DNA from: Spirochaetaceae bacterium
GTDB lineage: Bacteria > Spirochaetota > Spirochaetia > SZUA-6 > Fen-1364
DNA length: 11,612 nt
Assembly (NCBI GenBank): GCA_003170115.1
Contig: PMZS01000271.1
Coordinates: 2,774-14,385, forward strand
Direction of reading: 5' to 3'
How positions within the stretch are numbered: the stretch's first letter is position 1; every line of letters begins with the position of its first letter. The notes beneath the pieces were generated by a model. It searched no databases and was not told the origin of the DNA. It saw only the letters and a program-made list of their open reading frames with translations. Of the stretch, positions 1-7,309 are shown piece by piece. The position numbers and the translations under genes are program-made.

Positions 1-2424
1 GGTCTCATCACGGTCAAGGAAGCTGACCTGCAAGCGGTGCTGAAGCCCTACCTCGGACAGGGCTTCTCAATCGACCCCGTCCTCATGGACATTCAGGCCA
101 AACTTTATGCGTTGGACTATTTCGAGTCCATCGAGCCGAATGCGCTGCCCGGGGATGACGCGCACACGAGCATGATCATCCAGTTCAATGTCAAGGAGCG
201 TCCCTCGGTTATCGCAATTGAAATCAAGGGAAACACCACCGTTCGCAGCGGCGACATCACCGACAAGATATTGTTGAAGAAAGGCGACCTCGCCAATCAG
301 GGCCGCCTCCAGGCCGACATCGAAGCGGTGAAAACACTGTACCTGGACAAGGGGTACACGGACGCCACGGTGACCGCGAGCTTCGTGCCGGGCGAGTCTC
401 CGACGACCGTGAAGGCGGTTTTCATCGTCTCAGAAGGAATTCCGACGACTATCAAAGAGATCCATTTCTCGGGCAACTCTTTCGCTTCGGAAAGCACCCT
501 TCGCGGTGTCATGAAAACGAAGGTCCAGTATCTCTTTGACAGCGGCGTGTTCCAGGAATCCAAGCTGGAAGATGACAAGGCGGCGATCATCGCGTATTAC
601 ACCGACCGCGGATACGTGGACGCGAAAATCGACAACATCACCCGCACTGTCCAGTCCCAGCAGGGCAGGAATTACCTCATCCTCACCATCTATCTCACCG
701 AGGGCGACCAGTGGAAATACGGTGGAATGACCATTACGGGCAACACGGTCTTCTCCACGACGCGACTGTCGGATCTCCTCTACCAGAAGGCGGGCAAAGT
801 ACTCAGCCTGCAGAAAATCCAGGCAGACATCACGCGCATCAGGACCCTGTACTACGACAACGGCTACATATTCAACGGCTTTACCACCAATGAGACCCGC
901 GATGCTGGCGCGAAAACGATCACGTATACGCTTTCGATACTGGAAACGGACAAGGCCCACATCGAGAACATCATCTTCAAGGGCAACACGAAGACCAAGG
1001 AAAACGTTCTCCGCCGGGGACTTCCCTTCGAAGAAGGGGACATCTTCAACAGGGACAAGATCGTTCAAGGCTACCAGTACCTGCAGAACCTGCAGTACTT
1101 CAAGACCGTGACTCCTGACACCCAGCCGGGGTCGGAGAACGGCCTGATGAACGTGATCTTTGCCATGGAAGAGACCAGCACCGCGGATATCAACTTCGGT
1201 ATCGTTTTCTCAGGCGGCACCTTCCCCATCTCGGGGACGATCAGGTGGAACGAGCGCAATTTCCAGGGGAGGGGACAGACGCTTGGCATTGACCTCGAGG
1301 CCTCGCCCATCAAGCAGACGATAGGCTTCAACTTCCAGGAGCCGTGGCTTTTCGGAAAACCATGGTCCGCGGGAGCTTCACTCACCTTCGACCACGAGAC
1401 CGCACAGAACGTGCTCCAGGATCTCATTGGCAGGAATTTCAGCGACGCGGAGCAGGGGATCGCCGCCCCGGACCCCTACTCGAACCGGACGGATTACCTG
1501 AATGACCTCGCGAATGGAGTCGTCATCCCGGCCCAGTACCTGATGACCTACGACATGTATGACATCACCCTCGGGCTGAACACGGGGTATACTTTCACGT
1601 ATCCCTTCGGGAGACTCGGCCTTCAGGCGGGCTACTCCCCCCAGCTGCGATACGTGAACTATGATGATTCCCTGTACCGGCCCTTCGAGGTAACGGTCCG
1701 GGACAACAACCACGAGTGGAACTTCATTGACCGCATCACCCTCGGCACCAGCCTGGACGGCCGCGACATCTACTGGAATCCGACCTCTGGCTACTATCTC
1801 GCGCAGGGCGTCACGCTGGTCGGTGGCATCCTTTTCGGCCAGCGGGCGTACATCCGCACGGATACGACGGCAGAAGGCTTCCTCACGCTGTTCAACTTCC
1901 CGCTGTTCGAGGGCTGGAACCTCCAGTTCGTGCTCGCCGCGCACTCCTCGGTCTCCCTGATCCTTCCAAACTTCGGTTACTCAGCAATGGATGGGAAATG
2001 GGAGTGGCAGACAGTCACGGACTACACGGACCAGTTGTACATCGACGGCATGACGGTGGGCCGCGGCTGGAGACAGATGTACGGGGACGCGCTCTGGGAC
2101 AACAAGGTCGAGCTGCGCATGCCAATCGCGAAGGACGCTCTCTGGCTCGTGGGTTTTTTCGACGCGGCCGGGCTCTGGGACCAGCCCTTCGGTGCGACGG
2201 CCCCGGCGACAAGCTTTGACAAGATGACCCTGGATCAGATTTTCTTCTCCACGGGCTTCGGTATACGGTTCACCATCCCGCAGTTCCCAATACGGCTGTA
2301 CCTCGCCAAGGGGTTCCAGATCAAGAACGGCGTCGTCGTCTGGAAACCGCTGAGCCCGGGAGATCTCGCCATTGGCAAGTTCAACTTCAGCTTCGTGATT
2401 TCCCTCGGGGGGAACGTGTTCTAG
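1..2424 (+). CDS. bamA: Outer membrane protein assembly factor BamA (5' truncated)
   Basis: This is the central subunit of the BAM complex, which inserts beta-barrel proteins into the outer membrane. The frame is open to the left edge, so 807 residues are visible and the signal peptide and start of POTRA1 lie outside. A GTG at 37 is only an internal codon. Five POTRA repeats are readable: about 1-68 (ending in the typical VKERP), 70-150, 150-240, 241-319 and 320-392, several carrying the GN turn (IKGNTTV, FSGNSF, ITGNTVF, FKGNTKT). The rest, about 395-807, is the 16-strand barrel. It contains WNERNFQGRGQ, FNFQEPWLFG, a GRGW version of the loop-6 VRGF/Y motif, and a C-terminal strand ending in phenylalanine, as expected of a beta-signal. 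One barrel loop, about 466-518, is expanded. It lies 10 bp upstream of skp, a functional partner. Family assignment is firm. Confidence 0.96.
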   Translation, partial: GLITVKEADLQAVLKPYLGQGFSIDPVLMDIQAKLYALDYFESIEPNALPGDDAHTSMIIQFNVKERPSVIAIEIKGNTTVRSGDITDKILLKKGDLANQGRLQADIEAVKTLYLDKGYTDATVTASFVPGESPTTVKAVFIVSEGIPTTIKEIHFSGNSFASESTLRGVMKTKVQYLFDSGVFQESKLEDDKAAIIAYYTDRGYVDAKIDNITRTVQSQQGRNYLILTIYLTEGDQWKYGGMTITGNTVFSTTRLSDLLYQKAGKVLSLQKIQADITRIRTLYYDNGYIFNGFTTNETRDAGAKTITYTLSILETDKAHIENIIFKGNTKTKENVLRRGLPFEEGDIFNRDKIVQGYQYLQNLQYFKTVTPDTQPGSENGLMNVIFAMEETSTADINFGIVFSGGTFPISGTIRWNERNFQGRGQTLGIDLEASPIKQTIGFNFQEPWLFGKPWSAGASLTFDHETAQNVLQDLIGRNFSDAEQGIAAPDPYSNRTDYLNDLANGVVIPAQYLMTYDMYDITLGLNTGYTFTYPFGRLGLQAGYSPQLRYVNYDDSLYRPFEVTVRDNNHEWNFIDRITLGTSLDGRDIYWNPTSGYYLAQGVTLVGGILFGQRAYIRTDTTAEGFLTLFNFPLFEGWNLQFVLAAHSSVSLILPNFGYSAMDGKWEWQTVTDYTDQLYIDGMTVGRGWRQMYGDALWDNKVELRMPIAKDALWLVGFFDAAGLWDQPFGATAPATSFDKMTLDQIFFSTGFGIRFTIPQFPIRLYLAKGFQIKNGVVVWKPLSPGDLAIGKFNFSFVISLGGNVF

Positions 2425-2434
2425 GAGGATCGCG

Positions 2435-2986
2435 GTGAAAGGTATTCTTCTCACCCTTGCGGCATGCATCGCCCTTGCGTCTCCGCTTGCCGCACAGACC
2501 CAGCAGGTCACGAAGGTCGGTATCATCGACTTCACCAAGGTCCTTCTCACTGCCTACAAGGACACGAAGGGCTACCGCGATTACGACCAGGCGAGGGGGG
2601 ACTATAACAAGGAAATCTCCACCCGCACGAAGGACATAACGGATCTCCAGAGCCAGAAGCTGGATGCCGACAAGGCGGGCAACAAGTCCCTGTCCCTCTC
2701 CCTGGAGAAGACAATCTCGGACCGCCAGAAAGACCTGGACACGTACAAGCGGGTCAAGGGCGCCATCCTCATGCAGCAGCTCGGCGGGCTGATGACCGGG
2801 CAGGTGCTCCAGGAGATCTACAGCGTGGTGAAGTACGTCGCGGAGACGGGAGGATACGCCCTCATCCTCCGCATCGACACCGATGCCCGGGACCTCTTTC
2901 TCTACAGGATTCCGGAAATCGACATCACCGACGACGTCGTCCAGGAGATCATGAAGCGGCAGGGGAAGACCTCGGGAGGGCAGTAG
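2435..2986 (+). CDS. skp: Periplasmic chaperone Skp/OmpH family
   Basis: This is a 183-aa Skp-like chaperone that would hold unfolded outer-membrane proteins in the periplasm on their way to BamA. Residues 1-20 form a Sec signal peptide: MKG, then a hydrophobic stretch to PLAA, with probable cleavage near residue 20. The OmpH core starts at KVGIIDFTKVL (about 27-37). It continues into a charged, heptad-like coiled coil (about 45-110), the tentacle region, and closes with a conserved segment YALILRIDTDARDLFLY. The start is GTG at 2435, chosen because an AGGAGG Shine-Dalgarno sequence (2423-2428, partly inside the bamA stop) sits 6 nt upstream. Skp following bamA is a common arrangement and is seen in Treponema. 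Length and layout match the family. Confidence 0.92.
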   Translation: MKGILLTLAACIALASPLAAQTQQVTKVGIIDFTKVLLTAYKDTKGYRDYDQARGDYNKEISTRTKDITDLQSQKLDADKAGNKSLSLSLEKTISDRQKDLDTYKRVKGAILMQQLGGLMTGQVLQEIYSVVKYVAETGGYALILRIDTDARDLFLYRIPEIDITDDVVQEIMKRQGKTSGGQ

Positions 2987-3412
2987 GTGCCGGAGCCGGG
3001 TCGCGCGATGGGAGTTGACCTCGGCGCGCGCAGGGTCGGGCTCGCACTCTCCGATCCCCTGCGGATCATAAGCTCGCCCCACTCCACGATTCCCATGACC
3101 AGTGAAGCAAAGCTCGTGGAAGCCCTCAAGGACATGTGCGCGGAGCGCAGCGTCTCCCTGGTCGTCATCGGGCTTCCCCTGAGCGCGGATGGCAGCGAGG
3201 GTCCCGGCTGCGCCCGGGCCCGCAGGATCGCCGAAGCCCTCCGGGCCTGCGGTGTAACCGCGAAACTGCATGACGAGAGATGGTCGAGCCGGGACGCGGA
3301 GGAAATCCTCCGTGAAACCGGGAAACGCCGCCAGGCATCAAAAGAGAAAGTGGACGCCATCGCGGCATCCCTGATCCTCAGCGGGTATCTCCGGGAGGTT
3401 TCCCCCCCCTGA
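2987..3412 (+). CDS. ruvX: RuvX/YqgF family RNase H-fold nuclease
   Basis: This is a 141-aa YqgF/RuvX protein, annotated in the family as a putative pre-16S rRNA nuclease and Holliday-junction resolvase-like enzyme. The RNase H-fold signatures appear in order: MGVDLGARRVGLALSD (D11 is the first candidate metal ligand), VVIGLPLSADGSEG (59-72), HDERWSSRDAEE (95-106) and KEKVDAIAASLILSGYL (119-135, D123). Length is normal for the family. The start is GTG at 2987, directly after the skp stop. It is supported by a GGGAGGG Shine-Dalgarno run at 2974-2980; the internal ATG at 3008 has no comparable site. The gene is translationally adjacent to skp and probably in the bamA transcript. Its last 35 bp overlap the end of the STAS gene on the other strand. 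Confidence 0.92.
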   Translation: MPEPGRAMGVDLGARRVGLALSDPLRIISSPHSTIPMTSEAKLVEALKDMCAERSVSLVVIGLPLSADGSEGPGCARARRIAEALRACGVTAKLHDERWSSRDAEEILRETGKRRQASKEKVDAIAASLILSGYLREVSPP

Positions 3413-3920
3413 GCTTGCGCTCCAGCTCCTCTCGGAGGAGGCCGAACTTCCTCCGAGCCTCCTCCGATGTCTCCATGAGCGCCTCGTGGGCGCGCAGGAT
3501 GAAATCGGCACCGGGCCTGCCGGCGGCCGATTCGGGTTCCTTCATTTCGGGGGGAGGCACCATCGGGGCCGGGTCAATGACGAGCAGGTCCTGGAGCCCC
3601 AGCTGGCGGAAAAACCCGAGACATTCCGGACTGGGCTGCATGACGTGGAGCCGTCCGCCTGAACCTTTCTGGAGTTTCCTGTCGATGGCAACGAGCAATC
3701 CAATGAACGTGGAGTCCATGTAGGTGCACTGCGCCAGGTCGACGTAGACCGCGGGCACGTCCGATGATTCCTCCAGCCGCGCGAGCAGGGTTTCACGCAG
3801 CGGGTAGCAGAGGGTGGCGCGCACCGCGCCGTGCGCCGTGATGAACCATCCACGGGTGTCCGATCCCACGAGGATCGAATCCGCTGCCGGTACCGCCGCC
3901 GCCGTGTTGCCCACGTCCAT
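3378..3920 (-). CDS. STAS-domain protein (anti-sigma factor antagonist-like)
   Basis: This 180-aa protein contains one STAS domain, about residues 22-118. The key segment is VYVDLAQCTYMDSTFIGLLVAI, corresponding to the beta-strand, loop and helix in SpoIIAA/RsbV-type proteins. Ser70 of MDSTFIG sits where the phosphorylated serine is found (Thr71 is adjacent). Such proteins bind anti-sigma or partner-switching kinases, but no kinase or phosphatase partner is in this window, so the specific pathway is unknown. After a Pro-rich hinge (PAPMVPPPE, 117-125), a charged helical tail of about 45 residues (about 136-172) extends beyond the usual 100-110 aa. It could be a coiled-coil partner surface. 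Start ATG at 3920 (complement) has no Shine-Dalgarno sequence and follows a -10 box by 8 nt. The gene stands alone on the minus strand, overlaps ruvX by 35 bp at its end and diverges from mutS. Confidence 0.85.
   Translation of the reverse strand: MDVGNTAAAVPAADSILVGSDTRGWFITAHGAVRATLCYPLRETLLARLEESSDVPAVYVDLAQCTYMDSTFIGLLVAIDRKLQKGSGGRLHVMQPSPECLGFFRQLGLQDLLVIDPAPMVPPPEMKEPESAAGRPGADFILRAHEALMETSEEARRKFGLLREELERKLRGGKPPGDTR
3433..3466. repeat. Perfect 10-bp inverted repeat just past ruvX
   Basis: The arm CGGAGGAGGC (3433-3442) is exactly complementary to GCCTCCTCCG (3457-3466), with a 14-nt loop. A smaller alternative hairpin, CTCCTC-TCG-GAGGAG (3426-3440), overlaps it. It starts 20 nt after the ruvX stop and could stabilise or shape the 3' end of the bamA-skp-ruvX mRNA. 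There is no T-tract on either strand, so it is not a standard intrinsic terminator. It lies inside the coding sequence of the STAS gene (SEEA and GLLR codons), so chance from Glu/Leu/Arg codons is possible. Confidence 0.4.
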
Positions 3921-3936
3921 CGCCGCATACTATAAT
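3907..3936 (+). promoter_or_regulatory. Candidate promoter of mutS
   Basis: A perfect TATAAT -10 box (3931-3936) is preceded at 18 bp by TTGCCC (3907-3912; 4 of 6 matches to TTGACA). The predicted start site, around 3943, is only a few bases before the mutS ATG at 3946. This indicates a leaderless or near-leaderless message. It gives mutS-comF its own transcription, separate from the bamA group. Confidence 0.6.
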
Positions 3937-3958
3937 TGGCCCCCCATGATCGAAACAA
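3929..3958 (-). promoter_or_regulatory. Candidate promoter of the STAS gene
   Basis: On the minus strand a TATAGT -10 box (3934 to 3929) sits 8 nt before the STAS start codon. A weak TTGTTT -35-like box (3958 to 3953, 3 of 6 matches) lies 18 nt upstream of it. The predicted start site, near 3922, would give a nearly leaderless mRNA. It overlaps the mutS -10 box by four bases. Confidence 0.45.
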
Positions 3959-6561
3959 CCCCCATGATGGCGCAGTACCGGCGCGTCAAGGACGAGTTTT
4001 CGGATTCGATCGTGTTCTTTCGGCTCGGCGATTTCTACGAGATGTTCGACGGGGACGCCCGGGAAGCATCCTCCCTGCTCGACCTTACCCTGACCCAGAG
4101 AGCGGGCGTTCCGATGTGCGGAATCCCCTACCATGCCGCGCCTTCCTACATCACGCGGCTGCTCGCGGCGGGAAAGAAGGTGGCCATTTGCGAGCAGCTC
4201 ACCCAGCCCGGAGGCCATGGACTTGTCACCCGGGAAGTGGTGGAGGTGGTGACGCCCGGGACCGTGCTCGATGAGAGCTATCTTTCCAAGCACACCAACA
4301 ACTACCTCCTGTCCCTGGGAAGGGTCGGGGATTCCCTCGCGCTGGCCTATGCGGACCTCTCCACCGGCGAATTCCGCGCCACGTCGTTTCCGTTCGCGGA
4401 TCGCGCCGAGATGCTGAAGCGTGAGCTTCATCGCATCGACCCCCGGGAGGCGCTCACCCAGGAATCCCTTCTCGTGGATGACCAGGTCACTCGTGATCTG
4501 CTGGGCGAGCGCGAGGGCCTTCTCGTCAACAGGTTCCCGGACTGGAGCTTCGATCCGGAATCCTGCAGGCGGCGGCTGGAGAGGCAATTCGGCGTGGCCA
4601 ACCTCAAGGGTTTCGGCCTCTCAGAGGGTGCGCCCGAAATCCCTGCCGCCGGTGTCCTCCTGGAATACCTGGGACAGAACGCACGGCGTTCCCTTGGGCA
4701 CGTGTCCACGATCAGCCTGTACGCGGACCGCAGCTACGTGGAGCTGGACGAGGCGACCCAGCGCAACCTCGAGCTGCTTGCCAACCTGCAGGACGGGAGC
4801 CGCAAGTACACCCTGCTTGAAGTCCTCGACCAGAGCCGGACCTCACCCGGAGCCCGAATGCTTCGTCGCTGGCTGCTCACGCCGCTGAAAGACAGGGAGG
4901 CAATCGAGCGGCGACTCTCCGCGGTTGACTTCCTCTACAGGGACCAGGTCCTGCTGTCGCGGCTGCGTGAGACGCTTGGCGGTGTGCTGGACCTGGAGCG
5001 GCTGACCGCGCGGGTGGCCATGGAGCGTGCCCACGCGAAGGATCTCCTCGCGGTGAAATCCACGCTGGAGTCCGTCATGGCCGTGGAGGCGCTTCTGGAC
5101 CGTGAGGCTCAGCCCGAGTACTTCCGCCCGATTTCGGCGCATCTTGAAGAGATGAGGGCTCTCGTGGAGCTTCTGGAACGGGCGATCAGTGAGGAGCCCT
5201 CGATCCTCCTGACGGAGGGCAACCTGATCAGGCGCGGCTATGACGCGGAGCTGGACAGGCTCCACGGGCTGAAGGAGAACGCACGGGGCACGCTGGAAGA
5301 GTACCTCGCGGAAGAGAAGGAACGCACGGGCATCGGGTCGTTGAAGCTGAGGTTCAACAGGATCATCGGGTACTATTTCGAGGTGACAAAGTCCAACCTC
5401 CACCTGGTCCCCGCGAGCTTCATCCGTCGCCAGTCCCTCGTCGGAGGTGAGCGTTATACGACCGACAGGCTGGCTGACCTCGAATCGGAGATCAACGATG
5501 CCTCCGAGAGGATCATGGAGATCGAGAGGGCGCTTTTCCTGGGCGTGCGTGCGCGGGTCAAGGAGGCTGTGCCCTGGCTCATGACAATCTGCGCGGCGAT
5601 GGCGGAGCTGGATGTGTTCCAGGCCTTTGCATTCGCCGCCACGGTGCGCGGCTACGTTCGGCCCCACGTGACCACCGGCACCGAGCTGTCCATCCGGGAC
5701 GGACGACATCCCGTCGTGGAAGCCCACATTCCGGGAGGGGCCTTCATCCCCAACAGCCTCGAGTGCCCGGGCTCGGGCCGGTTTTTCGTCATCCTCACCG
5801 GGCCCAACATGGCGGGAAAGTCCACGTTTCTCCGCCAGGTTGCGCTCATCACCCTGATGGCGCAAGTCGGCTCTTTCGTGCCCGCCTCCAGCGCGAGCAT
5901 CGGCATCGTGGACCGGGTCTTCTGCCGCGTGGGCGCGGCGGACAATCTTGCGCGCGGTGAGTCGACCTTTCTTGTCGAGATGAACGAGACGGCGCATATC
6001 CTCCGTACCGCCTCGCGCCGCAGCCTTGTCATTATGGACGAGATCGGCAGGGGGACCGGCACACGGGACGGCTTGGCAATTGCGCGCGCCGTCTGCATGT
6101 CTCTGCTGGAGACAGTGCGCGCAAGAACTCTCTTCGCCACGCACTTTCACGAGCTGACGGCGCTCCAGCACGAGGCGATCGCGAACCTGTCCATGGACGT
6201 GCGCGACACGGACGGCGAAATCGTGTTCCTGAAGCGGGTACGGGAAGGGCCATCGAACAATTCTTACGGGATTCACGTCGCACGCCTCGCGGGGCTTCCC
6301 CGGGAAACGATCCAGCTCGCCGAGAAGCTGCTGAACGAGGAAGAGAGGACTCCTGCTCCAGGTGCCGCTCCAGGTGCAACGGAAGCCTCCGCGGGCATGG
6401 TTCGGGAACAGGCGATGGCAAGGCAGGAGCAGCTCTTCTCACCGGAAGAGATGGTTGCCCGGCAGATCGCAGGCCTCCAGATCGATCTCATGACACCGAT
6501 GGAGGCTCTGACTTTCCTGGCGCGACTGAAACGCGAGCTCGCCGGGGGAAAGGCGCCCTGA
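3946..6561 (+). CDS. mutS: DNA mismatch repair protein MutS
   Basis: This is an 871-aa MutS1 that recognises mismatches and small loops and starts methyl- or nick-directed repair with MutL (not in this window). Domain I contains FFRLGDFYEMF with the F30-x-E32 mismatch-wedging pair. Connector, lever and clamp domains follow. The ATPase carries Walker A GPNMAGKST (619-627), Walker B LVIMDEIGRGT (D698, E699) and ATHFHEL. The C-terminal segment SPEEMVARQIAGLQIDLMTPMEAL is typical. ATG 3946 is chosen because residues from MIETTPMMAQY align with usual MutS N-termini. The open frame reaching back to 3814 would run through the STAS gene and its promoter. ATG 3964 is a possible second start. No Shine-Dalgarno sequence precedes either. 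comF starts on the base after its stop codon. Confidence 0.97.
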   Translation: MIETTPMMAQYRRVKDEFSDSIVFFRLGDFYEMFDGDAREASSLLDLTLTQRAGVPMCGIPYHAAPSYITRLLAAGKKVAICEQLTQPGGHGLVTREVVEVVTPGTVLDESYLSKHTNNYLLSLGRVGDSLALAYADLSTGEFRATSFPFADRAEMLKRELHRIDPREALTQESLLVDDQVTRDLLGEREGLLVNRFPDWSFDPESCRRRLERQFGVANLKGFGLSEGAPEIPAAGVLLEYLGQNARRSLGHVSTISLYADRSYVELDEATQRNLELLANLQDGSRKYTLLEVLDQSRTSPGARMLRRWLLTPLKDREAIERRLSAVDFLYRDQVLLSRLRETLGGVLDLERLTARVAMERAHAKDLLAVKSTLESVMAVEALLDREAQPEYFRPISAHLEEMRALVELLERAISEEPSILLTEGNLIRRGYDAELDRLHGLKENARGTLEEYLAEEKERTGIGSLKLRFNRIIGYYFEVTKSNLHLVPASFIRRQSLVGGERYTTDRLADLESEINDASERIMEIERALFLGVRARVKEAVPWLMTICAAMAELDVFQAFAFAATVRGYVRPHVTTGTELSIRDGRHPVVEAHIPGGAFIPNSLECPGSGRFFVILTGPNMAGKSTFLRQVALITLMAQVGSFVPASSASIGIVDRVFCRVGAADNLARGESTFLVEMNETAHILRTASRRSLVIMDEIGRGTGTRDGLAIARAVCMSLLETVRARTLFATHFHELTALQHEAIANLSMDVRDTDGEIVFLKRVREGPSNNSYGIHVARLAGLPRETIQLAEKLLNEEERTPAPGAAPGATEASAGMVREQAMARQEQLFSPEEMVARQIAGLQIDLMTPMEALTFLARLKRELAGGKAP

Positions 6562-7281
6562 ATGTCCGTCGATTTCTGGCGGAATGCCGGCGGCATTCTC
6601 ATGGAGGTGCTCTTCCCGGGCCGGTGTCTCCTGTGCGGGGATTGGCTTCTTCTGGCCGGCGACCATTGCGTCCCGATCTGCGATGCCTGCAAGGAAAAGC
6701 TTCGCCCACTCAGTGGTCCGCGATGCGGGCGATGCGGGATCGAGTTGATTTCCGAGAAAGGAACGTGTCTCCGATGCCGTACAGCAAACTATAGCTTTGA
6801 CTCGAACATGTCTTTATTTCCATACAGCGGTGCGGCAAAAAGCCTGCTTACCGCGATGAAGTTCGGGAGGCGTACAAGGCTGGCACCCTTTTTCGCCGCC
6901 CATGCCGTAGACTCGTTGAGGGCATGCGGCCCAAGCGGGGCCGTGATTGTGCCCGCGCCGCCACGCCGGGGACGGCGAACACCGGATGCGGTCGAGCTTG
7001 TCGCGCGCGCGCTGGAAAGGAACCATGGCTTCACCGTCCTTCGTCTCCTGGCTCGATCAGGCTTCGTTCAACAGAAATCCCTGGACCTGGAGCGGAGAAG
7101 GGAGAACCTGAAAGGAAAGATCAGTATGGCGAGCGGAGCAACGAAAAGAGTCCTGCCGCGTGAGGCCGTGCTGCTTGATGACGTGTTCACCACTGGCGCA
7201 ACCCTGGATGCCTGTGCGCGGGCCCTTCGTGAAGCCGGATGCGCATCCGTGAAGGCGGTGACACTCGTGATCGAGGACTGA
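6562..7281 (+). CDS. comF: ComF family protein (zinc-binding, phosphoribosyltransferase-like)
   Basis: This is a 239-aa ComF/GntX-type protein. In naturally competent bacteria ComF acts in the cytoplasm during DNA uptake; in many others its role is unknown. The N-terminus has four CxxC pairs (C22/C25, C40/C43, C55/C58, C69/C72), consistent with bound zinc. The C-terminal half is a type I phosphoribosyltransferase fold with the PRPP-loop motif VLLDDVFTTGATL (203-215). VPAPPRRGRRTPD (130-142) and QQKSLDLERRRENLKG (170-185) match the family's central motifs, although the usual RGFNQ is replaced by RTPDA. ATG 6562 directly follows the mutS stop codon, so translation is probably coupled. A weak AAGG lies 9 nt upstream. 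The link to mutS is positional; a shared role in DNA processing is only an inference. Confidence 0.88.
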   Translation: MSVDFWRNAGGILMEVLFPGRCLLCGDWLLLAGDHCVPICDACKEKLRPLSGPRCGRCGIELISEKGTCLRCRTANYSFDSNMSLFPYSGAAKSLLTAMKFGRRTRLAPFFAAHAVDSLRACGPSGAVIVPAPPRRGRRTPDAVELVARALERNHGFTVLRLLARSGFVQQKSLDLERRRENLKGKISMASGATKRVLPREAVLLDDVFTTGATLDACARALREAGCASVKAVTLVIED

Positions 7282-7289
7282 ATCCGGAG

Positions 7290-7309
7290 CTCCGCTAAGA
7301 CCTGCGGAG
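7290..7309. terminator. Weak hairpin between converging comF and methyltransferase genes
   Basis: CTCCGC (7290-7295) pairs with GCGGAG (7304-7309) across an 8-nt loop. It is adjoined by the 10-bp palindrome CGGAGCTCCG (7285-7294). Its place at the 13-bp junction of two convergent genes suits a bidirectional terminator, but there is no T-tract on either side. The call is tentative. Confidence 0.2.

Noticed and set aside
2456..2467. Lipobox-like LAAC at residues 8-11 of Skp, suggesting a lipoprotein
   Set aside because: The cysteine would follow only ten residues, and the hydrophobic core continues past it to PLAAQ. An ordinary signal peptide fits better.
2387..3271. A 294-codon open frame on the minus strand across skp and ruvX
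   Set aside because: It covers two well-supported plus-strand genes, has low-complexity sequence and no family motif; a shadow frame.
3814..3945. Longer N-terminus of MutS from an upstream in-frame start
   Set aside because: The extra 44 residues are antisense to the STAS gene and its promoter, and MutS proteins normally begin close to the MAQY segment.
4843..6276. A 477-codon open frame on the minus strand opposite mutS
   Set aside because: mutS is unmistakable here. The antisense frame has a composition typical of GC-rich shadow frames (His/Arg/Pro/Gly-rich), with no recognisable domain or start signal.
6942..6984. ComF lacking its usual RGFNQ motif, as a possible broken gene
   Set aside because: The frame is intact, the PRPP loop and cysteine pairs are present, and this motif varies among ComF proteins; sequence divergence, not decay.
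7285..7294. The palindrome CGGAGCTCCG as an operator or recombination site
   Set aside because: It lies in a 13-bp convergent junction with no promoter; a 10-bp palindrome is expected by chance in GC-rich DNA.
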